53,868 bases of DNA from an uncultured Collinsella sp. (GCA_900758885.1 CAAETD010000023.1:1-53868), one strand, 5' to 3'. Positions 1-8,595 are shown, counted from the first letter of the stretch. Numbers and translations are program-made. The notes: a model not told the origin generated them from the sequence alone.

Positions 1-59
1 CTGGCTGATAACCTGTTCGCGACAAAGACTCGATAGGCAGCCCCCTCTATACCCTTTTG

Positions 60-130
60 TAAGTTGCGGTGAAATAGGGACTGAATTTGGGATTGAATCG
101 TTTAAACAGTCCCTATTTCACCGCAACTTA
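60..130. repeat. 24-bp perfect inverted repeat, REP/MITE-like hairpin
   Basis: Positions 60-83 and 107-130 are perfect reverse complements (24 bp each) around a 23-nt AT-rich spacer. The arm contains the core AATAGGGACTG. There is no U-tract on either side and it lies just beyond the fruA terminator, so it is not needed as a terminator. The length, symmetry and lack of coding content resemble a small palindromic repeat of the REP or MITE type. That class is inferred; I see only this one full copy in the window. Confidence 0.75.
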
Positions 131-140
131 TGGGAGGGAT

Positions 141-178
141 AGAAAAAAGGCGGAGGCCCTGGAGAGGGACTCCGCCTT
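141..178 (-). terminator. Rho-independent terminator of the fructose PTS gene
   Basis: On the minus strand a 9-bp stem (positions 147-155 with 170-178) is followed directly by a run of six T. It begins about 37 bases after the fruA-like stop codon, so the gene is probably transcribed alone. Confidence 0.85.
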
Positions 179-215
179 ATATACAGGGGTGCGATGTTAT
201 TCGCGAGCTGGTGGA

Positions 216-2219
216 TTAGACCAGGCGGGCGTTGATCGTCTTGGCGATCTCGGCGGCGTCGGTTGAACCCTTGACAGTGGCACGGAAGTCCTCGTCCATG
301 AGCGCCTCGGCGACCTTGGACAGGATCTTGAGGTGCGTGGTGCCAGCCTGGGCACCCGGGATGAGCAGGGCGATAGCCACGTTAACGGGAGCGCCGTCCA
401 TGGTGTCCCAACCGGTCACGCCGGACTCGTCCTTAACGACGATGACGGCAGCCTCGGTAATGGCGTCGGACTTGGCATGCGGGATGGCGAAGCCCTCCAT
501 CATGCCCGTGGTGCCCTCGGCCTCGCGAGCCAGAAAGGCGTTCATCACGGCGTCGGCGTCGCTGGCGATACCTGCCTTGACGGCCTGGTTGGAAACGAAG
601 CTCAGAGCCTCGTCACGAGAAGCGAAGTCCTCGGCGACAAAGACATTCTCGACCTTCACGAAGTCGGCAGCCTCGGCCTTGGGGGCCTCGACGGCAGCGG
701 CCTTGGGGGCCTCAACGGGCTTGGCTACAGGAGCGGCCTTCTGATTCTTCTCGAAGTCGTACTTCTTGAAGGCCACGAACAGGATGCCACCGACCACAGC
801 GCCGATGAGGATCGCGAGGACCCACAGCGGACCGTTCTCGACAACAGGCAGGACCAGGAAGCCGCCGTGAGGCGCCGGATCGTGAACGTTGAAGAAGATG
901 GTCAAGATGGAAGCGATGGAAGAACCGAGCATCATGATGGGCATGACGGGCCAGATGTTCTTGGTCATGAACGGAATGGCGCCCTCGGTGATGTGGGTGC
1001 AACCAAGGATGAGGTTGACGATACCGGCGTCATGATCCTCCTGGCTGAAGTACTTCTTGCCGACAACGACGGCGAAGGTGGTGATCAGCGGCGGAACGAT
1101 GCAAGCGGCGGAGACGGCAGCCATGAAGTTGGTGCCGAAGTTGTAGGTCTCGGTGCCGACGCCAGCTTCGAGAGCGGTACCGAGCAGGAAGGTGCCAGTA
1201 GCGTAAGCAGCCTTGTTGACCGGGCCGCCCATATCAAAGGCGCACATGCAGCCGATGGCCAGGCCAAGGATCACCGGACCGGAGTTACCGAGGCTCTGCA
1301 GGAAATCCATCATGCCCTGGTTAATGGCAGCCATGGGGCCGGAAATACCGAGCATGACCAGGCCGACGATGGCGGTAGAGCACAGCGGATACAGGAAGAT
1401 TGCCTTCAGGCCATTAAGGCTCGCGGGAATTTTAGAGAAAGCCTTCTCGAGCAGCAGGATGACATAGCCAGCGAGGAAGCCGCCGACGATGCCGCCCAGG
1501 AAGCCGAAGCCCACACCCGAGCCTCCAGCGTCGATCATGCCGGTATCGGCGTTGATGGGAAGACCCTGGATGGCAATCATACCGGCAACAAAGCCGGGGA
1601 CGAGCGCCGGGCGCTTGCCGATGGACTCGGCGATGTAAGCGGAGAGCACCGGAACCATGAGGTTCATGGCGATACCGCCGATAATCTTGAGCATCGCGGC
1701 AAAGCTGTTGTAGTCGGCAGCCGTCGAATCAAAGGACGTGATGCCCCACAGGAACGAAATGGCGGTCAGAACACCACCGGCAACGACGAAGACCAGCATG
1801 TGGCTGACGCCGTTCATGAGGTGCTTGTAGATGACGTGACCGATGGACTCCTTCTCCTCGACCTCGTCCTCGACATCGGCGGCAGCGGCAACCGTGTCGT
1901 CGCCCTTGGCGGCGAGCGCGCGGTCGATCAGCTTTCCGGCGGCCTCGACGGACAGGGCCTTGGAAACACCGACGGAAACCATGGGCTTGCCGGCGAAACG
2001 CTCAGCCTGGACATCCTTATCGGCTGCGACGACGACGGCCTTGGCACCAGCGATCTCACTCTTGGTGAGCTCGTTCTCGACACCGACCTGGCCATGTGTC
2101 TCGACCTTAATGGTCAGACCACGCTCGGCAGCAGCCTTCTCCAGCGCCTCCTTCGCCATGAAGGTGTGCGCAATGCCGGTCGGGCAACCGGTCGCGGCGA
2201 TGATGTCAAACTTAGCCAT
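216..2219 (-). CDS. fruA: PTS fructose transporter, fused EIIB-EIIC-EIIA
   Basis: This is a 667-residue phosphotransferase permease that takes up fructose and phosphorylates it, probably to fructose 1-phosphate. Residues 1-105 are the EIIB domain with phospho-cysteine 12 in TGCPTGIAHT. About 125-490 is the membrane EIIC channel. An Ala/Pro-rich linker (490-519) leads to EIIA, with the phospho-histidine near 581 in GFAIPHAKS. The order B-C-A differs from the A-B-C order of many fused fructose permeases. The start chosen is the ATG preceded by AAGGAGGGACAC, 24 codons inside the longest frame. The gene is divergent from an RpiR-type regulator, which probably controls it. No fruK (1-phosphofructokinase) is adjacent. 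Fructose specificity comes from family resemblance; a related sugar such as mannose is not excluded. Confidence 0.93.
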   Translation of the reverse strand: MAKFDIIAATGCPTGIAHTFMAKEALEKAAAERGLTIKVETHGQVGVENELTKSEIAGAKAVVVAADKDVQAERFAGKPMVSVGVSKALSVEAAGKLIDRALAAKGDDTVAAAADVEDEVEEKESIGHVIYKHLMNGVSHMLVFVVAGGVLTAISFLWGITSFDSTAADYNSFAAMLKIIGGIAMNLMVPVLSAYIAESIGKRPALVPGFVAGMIAIQGLPINADTGMIDAGGSGVGFGFLGGIVGGFLAGYVILLLEKAFSKIPASLNGLKAIFLYPLCSTAIVGLVMLGISGPMAAINQGMMDFLQSLGNSGPVILGLAIGCMCAFDMGGPVNKAAYATGTFLLGTALEAGVGTETYNFGTNFMAAVSAACIVPPLITTFAVVVGKKYFSQEDHDAGIVNLILGCTHITEGAIPFMTKNIWPVMPIMMLGSSIASILTIFFNVHDPAPHGGFLVLPVVENGPLWVLAILIGAVVGGILFVAFKKYDFEKNQKAAPVAKPVEAPKAAAVEAPKAEAADFVKVENVFVAEDFASRDEALSFVSNQAVKAGIASDADAVMNAFLAREAEGTTGMMEGFAIPHAKSDAITEAAVIVVKDESGVTGWDTMDGAPVNVAIALLIPGAQAGTTHLKILSKVAEALMDEDFRATVKGSTDAAEIAKTINARLV

Positions 2220-2491
2220 GTGTCCCTCCTTCTTGAGTACAGCGCCCGCGGGCGCTCCCCTACACGCGCTTCGATGCGCGTTTTTCCACAACTGAAAGAT
2301 ACCAACCTACCGTCCGCGTGAGAAGAGCTAAGGTGCAAATCTCCGGTGAAAGGTTCTTTCATAACCGTAAACGGTAAGTGAAAGTTTACCATCAACACTT
2401 GAAACGGCAAGGTGTATCTTGTAATTGAAAATGGCCGTATACTATGGCATGGCGTAGTGAATTAGATTTTCATGCCAACCAGGAGCCATCC
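2220..2491. promoter_or_regulatory. Divergent fruA/rpiR control region with palindromes
   Basis: This 272-bp gap separates two divergent genes. It holds several small palindromes in a row: TGAAA-N5-TTTCA (2347-2361), ACCGT-AA-ACGGT (2364-2375) and GGTAA-N8-TTACC (2373-2390), likely operator half-sites. A TATACT hexamer at 2438-2443 could be the -10 box for the regulator, although I find no good -35 at the right distance. A purine-rich SD (AAGGAGG) lies just before the fruA start. Which palindrome binds which protein is unknown. Confidence 0.5.
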
Positions 2492-3349
2492 ATGACCGAT
2501 AGTAGCAAGAGCGCACTTTCCCTCATTAGCACCCATCAGGGATACAGCGAGTCCGAGCAGCGCATTGTCGACTATATATTGGAGCACCAGTCCGAGGCGC
2601 CACGCCTCACGGCCGCTCAGCTCTCGCGCGCCGCCGCCACGTCCGAGGCGACCGTTTCGCGCTTCTGCCGCAAGCTTGGCTTTGGTAGCTTCCGCAGCTT
2701 TCAGTTTTCGTTGGCGAGGGATTTGGAAAGCCAGCGTAACGAGGGCCTGACTGACGAGGTCTCGCTCGACAATATGGAGCAGAGCCTAAAAAATATCCTC
2801 GCCGCCAAGGTGAGTGAGCTTAATGCGACCATCGACGGCATAGATCACGACACGTTGGCCGCAGTTGTACACGCGCTTAAGAATGCCGGCGTTATTGAGT
2901 TCGCCGCCGTGGGCAATACGAACGCGGTCGCGCTCGATGCGACGTTTAAGTTTTCGCAGCTGGGCCTGCGCTGCATGGCGAGCACCATTAGCGAGACATC
3001 AATCGGCTTTGCGCTCACGTTACGCCCGGGTGACGTCATCGTGCTAATCTCAAACTCTGGCAAATCGCGCCGACTGAATCGCATGGCAAAAGCGGCTCAC
3101 AACTGCGGCGCAACCGTAGTCGTCATCAGCAGCGACAGTAAATCCCCGCTCGCGCGCCTGGCAGACTACACTTTTAACACCGTCAACCACGAAGCGCTGC
3201 TGACGACGGGCGACTTTGCGTTCTCTAAGATCAGCGCCACGATGATCATCGAAGTCATCTACAACTTCCTGCTGCCCGAGATTGAAGACGCTCGCGAGCA
3301 TATCAGCTACTACGAGGAGCTCATCCAGCCGGATAAGGTCGTTGAGTAA
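2492..3349 (+). CDS. RpiR/MurR-family transcriptional regulator
   Basis: This is a 285-residue DNA-binding regulator. The N-terminal RpiR helix-turn-helix covers about residues 5-80, with the recognition region near 45-62 (SEATVSRFCRKLGF). A SIS sugar-phosphate-binding domain covers about 125-265. Such proteins sense phosphosugars and repress or activate sugar genes. The start chosen is the ATG at 2492 behind AGGAG, not the upstream in-frame ATG at 2444, which has no SD. Its divergence from the fructose PTS gene suggests that it controls that gene and senses a fructose phosphate; this is inference from position. Confidence 0.9.
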   Translation: MTDSSKSALSLISTHQGYSESEQRIVDYILEHQSEAPRLTAAQLSRAAATSEATVSRFCRKLGFGSFRSFQFSLARDLESQRNEGLTDEVSLDNMEQSLKNILAAKVSELNATIDGIDHDTLAAVVHALKNAGVIEFAAVGNTNAVALDATFKFSQLGLRCMASTISETSIGFALTLRPGDVIVLISNSGKSRRLNRMAKAAHNCGATVVVISSDSKSPLARLADYTFNTVNHEALLTTGDFAFSKISATMIIEVIYNFLLPEIEDAREHISYYEELIQPDKVVE

Positions 3350-3357
3350 AACGCGTA

Positions 3358-3390
3358 GTGGGACAAAAATTTCAGTCCATTTTGTCCCAC
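3358..3390. terminator. Bidirectional hairpin between converging rpiR and recN
   Basis: An 11-bp perfect stem (3358-3368 with 3380-3390; arm GTGGGACAAAA) with an 11-nt loop lies between the stop codons of two converging genes. The A/T-rich end of the stem is at the loop and no clean U-tract follows, so it may be a weak terminator or a repeat. The same arm sequence recurs at 19992-20002 without its partner. Confidence 0.55.
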
Positions 3391-3408
3391 CAACACCGCT
3401 GATACGAC

Positions 3409-5037
3409 CTAACCTCGAGCTTCTTCGAGCATCTGCTTCGCGTGGGCCAAGCTTGCCTCGGACTGATCGCCGCTCAACATGCGGGCGATCTCGGCGGTAC
3501 GCGCTTCACCGGTTACCTCGTCCAAATGCGTCTGGGGAACATCGCCCGGTTCCTTGCTGACGACATAATGCTTGTCAGCCATGACGGCGACCTGCGCCAA
3601 GTGGGTTACGACAATCACCTGATGCGTAGCGGCGAGATCTGCCAGCACGCCCGCGAGCGCACGCGCCGAGGAGCCACCGACGCCAGCATCGACCTCGTCA
3701 AACACCAGCGTATCGACACCGTCCGCGTTACCGAGGACAACCTTACTTGCCAACATGACGCGGCTGAGCTCGCCGCCCGACGCAATGCGGCGCAGGGGAC
3801 GTGGAGTCAAACCGGCACCGCTGCGGTATAGCAGCTCGTAGCTCGAAGGACCAACGGGCGTCCACTCAGCACGGGGAAGATCGCGCGACTCCCAGACGAG
3901 CTCGGCGCCGCCCATCTCCAGGCGAGCCATCTGGCGGCCAACCTCGTGACAGAAGCGCGGGGCCGCCGTATTGCGGGCGCGCTTAAGTGCCTTGGCAGCG
4001 GCAAACAACTCGCGCTCAGCGCTCCCGAGTGCCTCACGCGCCTTTTTGATCTGTTCATCGCCATCATCGACCAGGGACAGCAGCTCTTGCGAGCGATCGC
4101 GCATGGCAAAAACATCGTCCATGGTGGGGCCCCACTGACGCAACAGGCCCTTGAGGTCGGAATACCGCTCACGCATGCGAGCGAGCTCGCGCGGGTCGAA
4201 GGCGACGCCATCGCGATAGGCACGAAGCTCGTTCGCGCAATCCTCAAGTGAGATACAGGCATCCGAAAGCGCATCGGCAATGTCGCCCAGTTTGCGATCG
4301 ACGGTAGCCATTCGGGAAAGTTCTGCCACGGCGCTGTTCACGGCGTCGAGCGCTCCCCCTTCGGAGGCAAGCGATGCATGGGCATCGTTAGCTGTGGCAA
4401 CCAGTACCTCGGCATGTTCGGAGCGCGGCAGCAGTTCCTCGAGTTCCTCATACTCGCCTGGTTTGGGGTCGACCTCGCCGATGCGCTCGAGCGCAAAGCG
4501 CGCTTCCTCGACGCGACTCCCCCGCGCACGTGAGGCCTCCTCGACGCGACGGACCTCCTTGGCTGCAGCGCGCGATGCTTTAAAGCAGGCGCGGTACGCA
4601 TCCAGCGCCTCGAGTGCCGGGCGCCCTGCCCATGCATCGACCATCGCAACGTGATGCGCCGGATCGAGCAATCGCTGGTGCTCGTGTTGGCCGCACAGAT
4701 CCATCATCACACCAACGCGCTCCGAAAGCTCGCGCACACTGGCGATGCGGCCGTCAATCTTCACGCGGCTGCGGCCCTCGGCAGAAAGGCTGCGCTGGAC
4801 CGTGAAGCCTTCCGTGTCGTGCGGGCCGTCAAACAGCCGTGCCTCGACGCTCGCCAGCGCCTCGCCCTCGCGCACCGTCGACGAATCCGCGCGCTCACCC
4901 AAAATAAGCTTGAGGGCCGAGAGCAGCGCGGTCTTGCCGGCGCCGGTCTCGCCGGTCAGGACAGTCAGACCGGCACTCGGCACCAGCGTCGCCTCGCGAA
5001 TGAGTGCAATGTTAGAAACCTGCAGCTCATCGATCAT
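3409..5037 (-). CDS. recN: DNA repair protein RecN
   Basis: RecN is an SMC-like ATPase that acts at double-strand breaks and aids RecA-dependent repair in the cytoplasm. The protein has 542 residues, close to the usual 550-560. The Walker A motif GETGAGKT is at residues 29-36. A central coiled-coil region rich in Glu, Arg and Ala follows. The ABC signature ASGGELSR and the Walker B stretch LVFDEVDAGVGG lie in the C-terminal third. Its start overlaps the nadK stop by 11 bases, so it is the last gene of the efp-to-recN operon. Placement of recN after tlyA and nadK is common in Gram-positive bacteria. Confidence 0.97.
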   Translation of the reverse strand: MIDELQVSNIALIREATLVPSAGLTVLTGETGAGKTALLSALKLILGERADSSTVREGEALASVEARLFDGPHDTEGFTVQRSLSAEGRSRVKIDGRIASVRELSERVGVMMDLCGQHEHQRLLDPAHHVAMVDAWAGRPALEALDAYRACFKASRAAAKEVRRVEEASRARGSRVEEARFALERIGEVDPKPGEYEELEELLPRSEHAEVLVATANDAHASLASEGGALDAVNSAVAELSRMATVDRKLGDIADALSDACISLEDCANELRAYRDGVAFDPRELARMRERYSDLKGLLRQWGPTMDDVFAMRDRSQELLSLVDDGDEQIKKAREALGSAERELFAAAKALKRARNTAAPRFCHEVGRQMARLEMGGAELVWESRDLPRAEWTPVGPSSYELLYRSGAGLTPRPLRRIASGGELSRVMLASKVVLGNADGVDTLVFDEVDAGVGGSSARALAGVLADLAATHQVIVVTHLAQVAVMADKHYVVSKEPGDVPQTHLDEVTGEARTAEIARMLSGDQSEASLAHAKQMLEEARG

Positions 5038-5887
5038 GACGGACTCCGTAGAAAACGCGGCTCACCGAGTTATAGAAGCTCTCGGGGCCGTAATCGAGGA
5101 GCAGCACATCTCCGGGCCCGCGGCGCACAGCCACGCTCTCAACGGTGCCATCGCAGGTAATAAACTGTCCATCGATAGCAATCGCCGGAACACTCGGGCG
5201 ATCATCGGACATAAAGATTTCGACGACATCACTCGGCGAAGTCAAAAAGGCACGGGCCTGAATGGTGTGCGGCGCAATAGGTACGCAGACCATGCCCGTA
5301 TAGTCGGGGCTCACAATGGGGCCACCGGCACTGAGCGCGTACCCCGTAGAACCAGTCGCCGTGGACACGACCACACCGTCGCCACGCAGGCGATCGATAT
5401 GGTGGCCGGACACCGTGATGTCGAACTCGACCATATCGGACAGCGGACCGCGGGTAAGCGCCATGTCGTTGAGGGCGAAGGTGCGCACGACATCCTTTGT
5501 ATCGTCTTCGCGCACGGACACGATATCCGCGGCGATGGTGGCGCGACGGCTCACGTGCAGCTCGCCGGAAAGGGCGTCGCTCACGACCTGCAGAATGTCG
5601 CGCTCCTCGGGGCTCGCAGCAGTTAAAAAGCCCAGGTGACCATAGGAAAGACCGAGGATAGGAATCTCGCGATGGTTGAGGATGCGGGCAGCGCGCAGCA
5701 ACGTACCGTCGCCGCCGAGCGTAATGACCAGATCGGAGCCGTCAATATCAGGCGTGCTCTGAATCTTGGATCGCTGGTCGGCAGCCCATGCCACCTCATA
5801 GCCCTGGCGCGTCAGCCAAAGCTCGAGCATCAGGCCGCTCTCGACCGCCTCTTGCTTGTAATAATTGGGAACCAGAAAGACCTTCAT
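5027..5887 (-). CDS. nadK: NAD kinase
   Basis: This 286-residue enzyme phosphorylates NAD to NADP with ATP or polyphosphate. The hallmark GGDGT is at residues 58-62, and a second conserved block (residues near 150, around FALNDMALTRG) matches the NAD-binding region. The gene overlaps tlyA upstream by 4 bases (ATGA) and recN downstream by 11 bases, indicating translational coupling. Length is normal for the family. Confidence 0.96.
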   Translation of the reverse strand: MKVFLVPNYYKQEAVESGLMLELWLTRQGYEVAWAADQRSKIQSTPDIDGSDLVITLGGDGTLLRAARILNHREIPILGLSYGHLGFLTAASPEERDILQVVSDALSGELHVSRRATIAADIVSVREDDTKDVVRTFALNDMALTRGPLSDMVEFDITVSGHHIDRLRGDGVVVSTATGSTGYALSAGGPIVSPDYTGMVCVPIAPHTIQARAFLTSPSDVVEIFMSDDRPSVPAIAIDGQFITCDGTVESVAVRRGPGDVLLLDYGPESFYNSVSRVFYGVRHDR

Positions 5888-6696
5888 AGCATTGCAGCTT
5901 TCTCGCTCATAACCGATACCTGGGATTGCAGCTCGTCTTGCGAGCGGTCGCCAGGGTCAAATCTCGTGCCGTACAGGAAAAACTCAACGTTGCCCTTTGC
6001 ACCATGAATGGGTGACACGCACACATCGACCGGAAAGAGGCCCTTGGCAGCAAAGAGTTTAACCGCCGCCACGAGTGTATCGCGGCGCACGGCGGGATCG
6101 GTCACAATGCCGCCCTCGCCCACCAGCGCCGCCGGAGCCTCAAACTGCGGCTTTACGAGCGTGCAGAATGCACCCGTAGGCGCCAGGCACGCCAGCACCG
6201 CATCGATAATGTTCGCGATGCTGGTAAACGAGACATCACACACTGCCAGGTCGATGGCGCCGGCATAGCCAAGCTCAGGCAGCTGCGTCACGTTGGTGCG
6301 CTCATGCAGCATCACGCGATCGTCCTGACGCAACGACCAATCAAACTGGGCGCGACCCACGTCCACCGAGACAACGGTCGCAGCTCCGCGCTTGAGCAGG
6401 CAATCGGTAAAACCGCCGGTAGAGCAGCCCACATCCAGACAGGCAAGGCCCGTCGGATTGATGCCAAACGCATCAAGCGCGCCTTCGAGCTTAAGACCGC
6501 CGCGGCCAACATAGGGAATGCGCCCCTTCACGTGCAGTGGCAGCCCCGGGATCACCTTAAGGCCCGGCGAAGTCAAGCGCTCGCCGCCACTCGAAACCAA
6601 GCCGGCCATAAGAGTGCGAAGGGCATCCGCGCGATCGGCGCAGATGCCCTGTGAAATCAGTTCGTCATCAAGACGCACGCGTTTCATGAATGCCAT
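5884..6696 (-). CDS. tlyA: TlyA-type 2'-O-methyltransferase (rRNA)
   Basis: This 270-residue protein combines an N-terminal S4 RNA-binding domain (about residues 5-65, RVRLDDELISQG) with an FtsJ-like SAM methyltransferase fold (about 75-245; LDVGCSTGGFTDCLL is the SAM-binding loop). In mycobacteria TlyA 2'-O-methylates 16S and 23S rRNA. The start is uncertain: a TTG at 6699, an ATG at 6696 and an ATG at 6687 are all in frame, and none has a strong SD. The ATG at 6696 was chosen. It lies 26 bases after xseB and overlaps nadK. Confidence 0.92.
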   Translation of the reverse strand: MAFMKRVRLDDELISQGICADRADALRTLMAGLVSSGGERLTSPGLKVIPGLPLHVKGRIPYVGRGGLKLEGALDAFGINPTGLACLDVGCSTGGFTDCLLKRGAATVVSVDVGRAQFDWSLRQDDRVMLHERTNVTQLPELGYAGAIDLAVCDVSFTSIANIIDAVLACLAPTGAFCTLVKPQFEAPAALVGEGGIVTDPAVRRDTLVAAVKLFAAKGLFPVDVCVSPIHGAKGNVEFFLYGTRFDPGDRSQDELQSQVSVMSEKAAML

Positions 6697-6722
6697 CAAC
6701 CATTCGTATCCGGAGATGCGGC

Positions 6723-6962
6723 CTAGCTATCCTGGGATTCGTTTGCCGCATCCTCATCGTATTCCTGCTCGAGCTTGTCGGCCTCACGCGGCGTCAACTC
6801 AAACTTGTCGACCATATCGACCGCGCGGGAGCCAAGCTCAATCGCTTCGTCAAACAGATCGAGTGAACGCTCCAAGGACGTATCCTTGGAGCGAACGGTA
6901 GCGATGATCTGGTCCAGACGGTCCGAGATCTCGTCGAAGTTGCGGACGGAACCCTCTGGCAT
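6723..6962 (-). CDS. xseB: Exodeoxyribonuclease VII small subunit
   Basis: This is a 79-residue helical protein with the XseB pattern (a central block of repeated Asp/Glu with LERSLDLFDEAIELG). XseB forms multimers with XseA to degrade single-stranded DNA ends. The acidic C-terminal tail (EQEYDEDAANESQDS) is a little longer than usual. It lies 2 bases after nusB and 26 before tlyA. The catalytic partner gene xseA, which is normally directly upstream, is absent from the whole window. Confidence 0.88.
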   Translation of the reverse strand: MPEGSVRNFDEISDRLDQIIATVRSKDTSLERSLDLFDEAIELGSRAVDMVDKFELTPREADKLEQEYDEDAANESQDS

Positions 6963-6964
6963 GG

Positions 6965-7549
6965 CTACTCCTCGACGGAGTCGACAACAGCCTCGGCGGC
7001 GTCCGCATCCTCGGCCAGCACGCCAGCCTCAGCCTGAGCAACCGCAACCTTTGCGGCAGCCTCGGCAGCCTGTGCCTCCTCGCGAGCGCGATCTTCGGCC
7101 AGCAGCTCCTGGTACAGGTCCTCGCCCGGCAGCTCCTCGCTGCGAGCGATCTTGCCCAGCACGCCGTTGACGAACGACGCGGACTGGTCGGTGCCATAGG
7201 CCTTGGCAAGCTCGACGGCCTCGTTGATCACGATGGCGTCCGAGACCTCCTCGTCGGTGAGGAAACGCATCTCGTAAACGGCGATACGTAGCAGATTGCG
7301 GTCGGCGCCGGGCATGCGCATAAGATCCCAGTTCTTGGCAACGGAACGCAGAGCGCAGTCGATGCGGTCGATATGCTCGTAGGCACCGCGGCACAGCTCC
7401 AGCGCATAGGGGTCGAGGGGACCCTTCGAGATCAGGAAATCACCCTCGAGGACGCGCTCGAGCGGGCTGTCCGTGGCCTCGGCCTGAAACAGCAGCTGCA
7501 GCGCCTGACTGCGGGCAAGAGTACGCCCGCGATAAACCTTAAGGCTCAA
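6965..7549 (-). CDS. nusB: Transcription antitermination factor NusB
   Basis: NusB binds boxA RNA with S10 and promotes antitermination of rRNA operons. Residues 1-145 carry the NusB fold (RSQALQLLFQAEAT near the N-terminus; VINEAVELAKAYGTDQSASFVNGVLGKI). The total of 194 residues exceeds the usual 130-150 because of an Ala/Glu-rich C-terminal extension of about 45 residues that has no recognisable fold. It sits 3 bases after the Asp23 gene in the efp operon, as in many Gram-positive genomes. Confidence 0.94.
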   Translation of the reverse strand: MSLKVYRGRTLARSQALQLLFQAEATDSPLERVLEGDFLISKGPLDPYALELCRGAYEHIDRIDCALRSVAKNWDLMRMPGADRNLLRIAVYEMRFLTDEEVSDAIVINEAVELAKAYGTDQSASFVNGVLGKIARSEELPGEDLYQELLAEDRAREEAQAAEAAAKVAVAQAEAGVLAEDADAAEAVVDSVEE

Positions 7550-7552
7550 AGG

Positions 7553-7915
7553 TTACTCCTTGGGGAAAACGAGGCCGTCGATGCAAACGTCAACACGCTC
7601 AACCTCAACGCCCACCTGGGCATCGATGGCGGCGACCACGGCGGCGCGAACGGCCTCGGCGAGTTTCTTGAACGGATAGCCAAAGAACACCACGACACGC
7701 ACGGTGAGTGCGAGCTTGTCGCCGACGACCTCGGCCTCGACCGCCGGCTCGGAAGCCGGGGCCTTGGACGAGAGCATCATGGAGACAAGGTTGGTGGCAA
7801 GGTCCTTGACGCCAACGGAGGCGATGCCCTCGACATCGGACACGGCGCGCGAGACGATGGCGGTCAGAACATCGGGCGAAATGCCGATGCCGTCAATCTT
7901 GATTTCCTGGGGCAT
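7553..7915 (-). CDS. Asp23/Gls24 family envelope stress protein
   Basis: This 120-residue protein matches the Asp23 family: 'SDVEGIASVGV' near the N-terminus, a central variable strand and a conserved C-terminal repeat with V-x-V-D-V-x-I-D-G. Family members associate with the membrane and are linked to alkaline or cell-wall stress, but the molecular role is unclear. It lies between efp and nusB. A paralogue is at 53351. The insert of about 20 residues in the middle (APASEPAVEAEVVGDK) is longer than average. Confidence 0.88.
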   Translation of the reverse strand: MPQEIKIDGIGISPDVLTAIVSRAVSDVEGIASVGVKDLATNLVSMMLSSKAPASEPAVEAEVVGDKLALTVRVVVFFGYPFKKLAEAVRAAVVAAIDAQVGVEVERVDVCIDGLVFPKE

Positions 7916-7939
7916 GAGTCCTCCTAGAAGATTTGGTTG

Positions 7940-8503
7940 CTAGACGCGGGAGACGAACTTGCCGTCGCGGGTGTCAACCTTGATGACCTCGCCCTCGTTG
8001 AGGTACATGGGGACCTGGATGACAGCGCCGGTGTCGATCGTGGCCGGCTTGGTGGAACCCTGGACGGTGTCGCCCTTAAAGCCCGGGTCGGTCTGGACGA
8101 TGGTGGTCTCGATGAACATCGGCGGAGTCACGCCCATGAGCTCATCGTCGGCGAAGAGCAGCTGGCAGATGTCGTTCTCGCGCAGCCACTTGGAGTTCTC
8201 GCCCACCATGTCCTCGGGAACGGGAACCTGCTCATAGGTCTCATTGTCCATGAAGATGTAGTCGGCGCCATCGTTGTAGAGGTACTGGAACTCACGGGTG
8301 GTGAGCATGACGCTCTCGAACTTGGTGCCGGCGTTGCAGGTGTTCTCGACGACGCGGCCGCTCTTGATGTCGCGGGTCTTGTAGCGCACAAACGCGCCGC
8401 CCTTGCCCGGCTTGACATGCTGGAACTCGACGATGGTGTAGACCTTGTCCTTAATACGGAGACCGAGGCCGTTCTTGAAGTCGGCGGTAGAAATGGTAGG
8501 CAT
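7940..8503 (-). CDS. efp: Elongation factor P
   Basis: EF-P relieves ribosome stalling at polyproline. The 187-residue protein shows the three beta-barrel domains and the domain I tip loop HVKPGKGGAF, with lysine at position 34, the residue modified in many bacteria. The ATG at 8503 was chosen because it follows AAGAAAGG; the frame extends 11 codons further upstream without an SD. No EF-P modification gene is seen nearby. It is the first gene of an operon running to recN. Confidence 0.97.
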   Translation of the reverse strand: MPTISTADFKNGLGLRIKDKVYTIVEFQHVKPGKGGAFVRYKTRDIKSGRVVENTCNAGTKFESVMLTTREFQYLYNDGADYIFMDNETYEQVPVPEDMVGENSKWLRENDICQLLFADDELMGVTPPMFIETTIVQTDPGFKGDTVQGSTKPATIDTGAVIQVPMYLNEGEVIKVDTRDGKFVSRV

Positions 8504-8560
8504 AGCGACCTTTCTTGTTATGGGCAGAACGCACAAGCGTCCAAATTACATACGACCGAA

Positions 8561-8566
8561 ATTATA
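8561..8566 (-). promoter_or_regulatory. -10 box of the efp operon
   Basis: The minus strand has a perfect TATAAT at 8566-8561, about 57 bases before the efp ATG and just after the terminator of the upstream peptidase gene. No good -35 hexamer lies 16-18 bases upstream, so an activator or a weak -35 is likely. This separates the efp operon from pepP. Confidence 0.6.
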
Positions 8567-8595
8567 CACTTGCAGACGGCGCCTGCAGCGAGCGC

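Noticed and set aside
333..2321. Long plus-strand frame of 662 codons opposite fruA
   Set aside because: It is a reading of the minus-strand PTS gene: composition is His/Asp/Gly-rich, no SD and no known domain, while the opposite strand has a complete PTS permease.
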